Positions 33,506 to 33,940 of a stretch of 33,940 bases of DNA are shown here, in pieces; the stretch's first letter is position 1; every line of letters starts with the position of its first letter. The notes under the pieces were generated by a model. That model worked only from the letters and a program-made list of their open reading frames with translations, did not search any database and was not told where the DNA came from. A program made the position numbers and the translations under genes. Source of the DNA: Natronospira sp. (GTDB lineage: Bacteria; Pseudomonadota; Gammaproteobacteria; Natronospirales; Natronospiraceae); contig PWMQ01000082.1 in the NCBI GenBank assembly GCA_003558125.1, positions 1-33,940 on the forward strand. Direction: 5' to 3'.

Positions 33506-33940
33506 GCCTGTTCCCCCAGGATCCGGCGGGCGGTGGCGACGATCTTGTCCACCTGGGGCAGGGCCGCTTCTTCCAGGTGACGGGGGTAGGGCATGGGCAC
33601 TTCCTCGCTGCAGACCCGGGCGAGTGGCGCGTCCAGCTCCCAGAAGGCCTGTTCGGACAGGATGGCCAGGATCTCGCCGGCCAGACTGCCGGTGAGCCAG
33701 CCCTCGTCCACCACCACCGCACGCCGGGTGCGGCTGACGGATTCGATCAGGGTGTCGCGATCCAGTGGGCGCAGGACCCGGAGATCAATCACCTCCGCCT
33801 CGATGCCGTCCCCGGCCAGTACCTCGGCGGCTTCCAGGGTCTTGTACAGGCAGCCGCCCCAGGTGATCAGGGAAATGTCACGACCGGGTCGCCGGATCAC
33901 CGCCTTGTCGATGTCCACGCCATCCGGCTGGGGGGTGAGC
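33502..33940 (-). CDS. 2-oxoacid dehydrogenase E1 beta subunit (partial)
   Basis: The frame is open to the window edge, so the N-terminal part is missing. About 146 residues of the C-terminal domain are visible, including [35 protein letters not shown] and [10 protein letters not shown], the typical transketolase C-terminal domain of pyruvate/branched-chain dehydrogenase beta chains. It would pair with an alpha subunit presumably encoded just outside. The stop overlaps the E2 ATG by 4 bases, so E1-beta, E2, ACP and the M50 protease appear to be one operon. Confidence 0.9.
   Translation of the reverse strand, partial: LTPQPDGVDIDKAVIRRPGRDISLITWGGCLYKTLEAAEVLAGDGIEAEVIDLRVLRPLDRDTLIESVSRTRRAVVVDEGWLTGSLAGEILAILSEQAFWELDAPLARVCSEEVPMPYPRHLEEAALPQVDKIVATARRILGEQA

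Overview
The window is GC-rich bacterial chromosome with dense, mostly short-spaced genes. It contains no rRNA, tRNA, CRISPR array, insertion sequence or phage gene that I could recognise. An IgaA/UmoB-family protein, a bacterial thiopurine methyltransferase (Tpm), a DksA/TraR protein, a Rad50/YhaN-like ATPase, several GGDEF proteins and an FNR/Anr-like box all suggest a gammaproteobacterium. An environmental Ectothiorhodospiraceae- or Wenzhouxiangella-like lineage is possible, but that placement is inference because no rRNA or other marker is present.

Layout. (1) 1-3793: the end of an SbcD/YhaO-like nuclease overlaps a YhaN/Rad50-like ATPase with a central membrane hairpin. (2) 3844-6089: an exported cupin, then a membrane GAF-GGDEF protein whose frame breaks inside the GGEEF motif. 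(3) 6109-8904, minus: an IgaA-family membrane regulator followed by two small membrane proteins, with a good promoter at 8963-8991. (4) 8999-14239: an exported TPR-GGDEF protein, a DrrAB-type ABC exporter, and a second membrane GGDEF protein. (5) 14354-19620: a cyclic-nucleotide-binding patatin phospholipase, divergent from a three-part ACP / fatty-acyl-AMP ligase / PlsC acyltransferase protein. This pair looks like a lipid deacylation-reacylation module. (6) 19775-25413: a lipoprotein amidohydrolase, divergent from a lipoprotein that fuses a di-haem peroxidase to FG-GAP and UnbV domains. A DegP-like lipoprotein protease carrying two compensating frameshifts follows it. (7) 25421-29682: an exported methyltransferase, an FHA protein with a Ser/Thr kinase that carries a sensor and HAMP segment, and a LysM lipoprotein. 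(8) 29775-30907: an FNR/Anr-like site upstream of a DksA-like gene and tpm. (9) 30915-33940, minus: E1-beta, E2, a dedicated acyl carrier protein and an M50-CBS membrane protease, apparently one operon.

Main themes are envelope and lipid biology (IgaA-like protein, patatin, FAAL-PlsC, LysM, DegP, M50 protease) and signalling (three diguanylate cyclases, Ser/Thr kinase with FHA, cyclic-nucleotide-binding domains). The most unusual items are the ACP-FAAL-PlsC fusion, the peroxidase-FG-GAP-UnbV fusion, the kinase ending in a HAMP segment, the IgaA homologue in an uncharacterised operon, and an ACP gene overlapping an E2 gene. Three single-base indels in short G/C runs break two genes. They may be real or may reflect sequence quality.
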